Shown piece after piece: positions 14,114 to 14,666 of a DNA stretch of 14,666 nt. This DNA comes from Rhodobacteraceae bacterium UBA3069. GTDB taxonomy: Bacteria > Pseudomonadota > Alphaproteobacteria > Rhodobacterales > Rhodobacteraceae. The DNA is taken from positions 1 to 14,666 of the forward strand of contig DFBX01000030.1 of the NCBI GenBank assembly GCA_002366795.1, in the 5' to 3' direction. Position 1 is the stretch's first letter; the number at the start of each line of letters is the position of its first letter. The position numbers and the translations under genes were made by a program. The notes under the pieces were generated by a model, which did not search any database, was not told the DNA's origin, and saw only the letters and a program-made list of their open reading frames with translations.

Positions 14114-14310
14114 GTAACGGGTTTTTAAGGTTAAGAGGGTATTGATTCCACTGCGGAACAGGCTGGAGAGCCGATGGCCGCGCAAAGTGAAAATGCCCCG
14201 ATGCATAAAGAAGCTCCGACGAAGGTTCGGCCGGTTTTGTTTCGGGGCATTGATTGGCCGCGTAGAAGATGCCGGCTGGCGACATAAATGTGAGGGCAGA
14301 ACGCTTAGCG
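14114..14310. other. Gene-free spacer between inverted modules, with a stem-loop
   Basis: I see no credible gene in these 197 bases. AATGCCCCGA (14192-14201) and TCGGGGCATT (14242-14251) are perfect 10-base inverted arms separated by 40 bases, and an inner CCGA/TCGG pair (near 14216-14230) could add a second stem. A 60-codon open frame spans the stem-loop (14142-14324) but has no ribosome binding site, is Arg-rich and runs into module copy B, so I do not call it. A small RNA or a decayed gene are both possible. Confidence 0.35.
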
Positions 14311-14385
14311 TTTCATTTTGCTGAAAATACTCTTGCCGAAGGCGATGGGGGGCGGGGGCCGAGCGAAGCGAGGCCCCCGCCCCCC
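14311..14385 (-). repeat. 3'-flank module, copy B (14-bp GC hairpin plus 22-base motif)
   Basis: Read on the minus strand, a perfect 14-bp stem (14385-14372 with 14360-14347; GGGGGGCGGGGGCC on the plus strand) with an 11-base loop is followed by GAGTATTTT-cagcaaaat-GAAA (14332-14311). The order hairpin then GAGTATTTT motif is the same as in copy A but on the opposite strand, here downstream of the minus-strand rhodanese gene. It has no U-run, so as a terminator it would be atypical. Confidence 0.6.
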
Positions 14386-14422
14386 GCGGCGACGCGCGGC
14401 GCAATATTTCATGCAAGTTGGA

Positions 14423-14666
14423 TCAAGCGCCCATCTTTTCGGGTGCGCCTGATGCCATGTTGGTGCCGATATAGGGCTGCTTCGCTTCTTTCCACGCGCC
14501 GAACCCGCCCTTCATATGGGCGACCCTTTCGATCCCAGCGGCTATCGCTGCCCGGGCCACCTTTTCCGACCGCACACCAGAGCCGCAATGGAACACGATC
14601 CGCTTGTCGTTTTGCCCCGGTAGCTTTTTGGCTTTGAAGAAAGCTAGGTGTTTGATCCCAAGGTTT
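14423..14666 (-). CDS. Rhodanese-domain protein, C-terminal part (cut by the right edge)
   Basis: The last 80 residues and the stop (14425-14423) are in the window; the N-terminus lies to the right. The visible part contains the rhodanese active-site loop IVFHCGSGVRS, with the catalytic cysteine and CxxxxR arginine, followed by the alpha-helix KVARAAIAAGIERVAHMKGG and the typical domain end GGFGAWKEAKQP. Rhodanese domains carry a persulfide on the cysteine and transfer sulfur to acceptors; the CGSGVR loop of six residues is the sulfurtransferase-type length. The short tail PYIGTNMASGAPEKMGA follows the domain. Whether other domains precede it is unknown. It is convergent with amtB. Confidence 0.85.
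   Translation of the reverse strand, partial: NLGIKHLAFFKAKKLPGQNDKRIVFHCGSGVRSEKVARAAIAAGIERVAHMKGGFGAWKEAKQPYIGTNMASGAPEKMGA

Noticed and set aside
13935..14285. 116-codon minus-strand open frame overlapping the amtB 3' end
   Set aside because: It reads backwards through the amtB terminator, both hairpins and the amtB end. It has no recognisable domain, and its course is dictated by the repeat module.
14142..14324. 60-codon open frame between the two inverted modules
   Set aside because: It lacks a ribosome binding site, is Arg/Lys-rich, crosses the inverted stem-loop and ends inside module copy B. It is more likely chance or RNA structure.
14347..14385. 14-bp GC hairpin as a standard intrinsic terminator of the rhodanese gene
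   Set aside because: No U-run follows it on the minus strand, so I list it as part of the repeat module instead.

Overview
The window reads as chromosomal DNA of an alphaproteobacterium, most likely a Rhodobacteraceae (Roseobacter/Rhodobacter group) member. I base this on the high GC content, strongly biased third positions, the protein types (mlaA-mlaC pair, DUF482-type acyltransferase, PII-AmtB pair, PrtD-like type I secretion pair) and recurrent-looking 3'-flanking hairpin modules. That assignment is by recognition, not by a database search.

Layout. Positions 1-899 are a nested insertion-sequence wreck: the start of an IS3-family element (orfA start codon at 46, reading off the left edge) sits inside an IS1595-family transposase gene and removes its C-terminus. 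Positions 1025-4643, on the minus strand, hold a tight five-gene run in transcription order: RidA-family protein, glycerophosphodiester phosphodiesterase, DUF482/FemAB-like acyltransferase, pterin-4a-carbinolamine dehydratase, MscS channel. Three of its four junctions are stop/start overlaps. Positions 4826-8079, minus strand, hold a type I secretion ABC transporter followed by its HlyD-family membrane fusion protein, with no substrate or outer-membrane channel gene in view. A divergent intergenic region (8080-8239) separates it from plus-strand mlaA-mlaC (8240-9674). A strong hairpin terminator lies between mlaC and the convergent class A penicillin-binding protein gene (9734-11986, minus), which has a recognisable sigma-70-type promoter at 12088-12116. 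Divergent from it is the nitrogen-sensing pair glnK-amtB (12251-13959, plus), ended by a textbook TTCG-loop terminator. A 463-base gene-free stretch (13960-14422) follows, carrying two inverted copies of a hairpin-plus-motif module. The last feature is the C-terminal part of a rhodanese-domain protein (minus), cut by the right edge.

How the genes work together. GlnK and AmtB form the well-known ammonium uptake and feedback pair. MlaA and MlaC are the outer-membrane and periplasmic parts of retrograde phospholipid transport; the MlaFEDB inner-membrane complex is not here. The ABC and HlyD proteins form the inner-membrane part of a type I exporter. The PBP, MscS, GDPD and Mla proteins all act in or near the envelope, but only the operon groupings above are supported by gene spacing.

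I did not find a convincing undescribed system. The most informative oddities are the nested IS junction, the paired inverted 3'-flank modules with a structured spacer near 14042-14385, the orphan type I exporter, and the translationally coupled but functionally mixed five-gene run.
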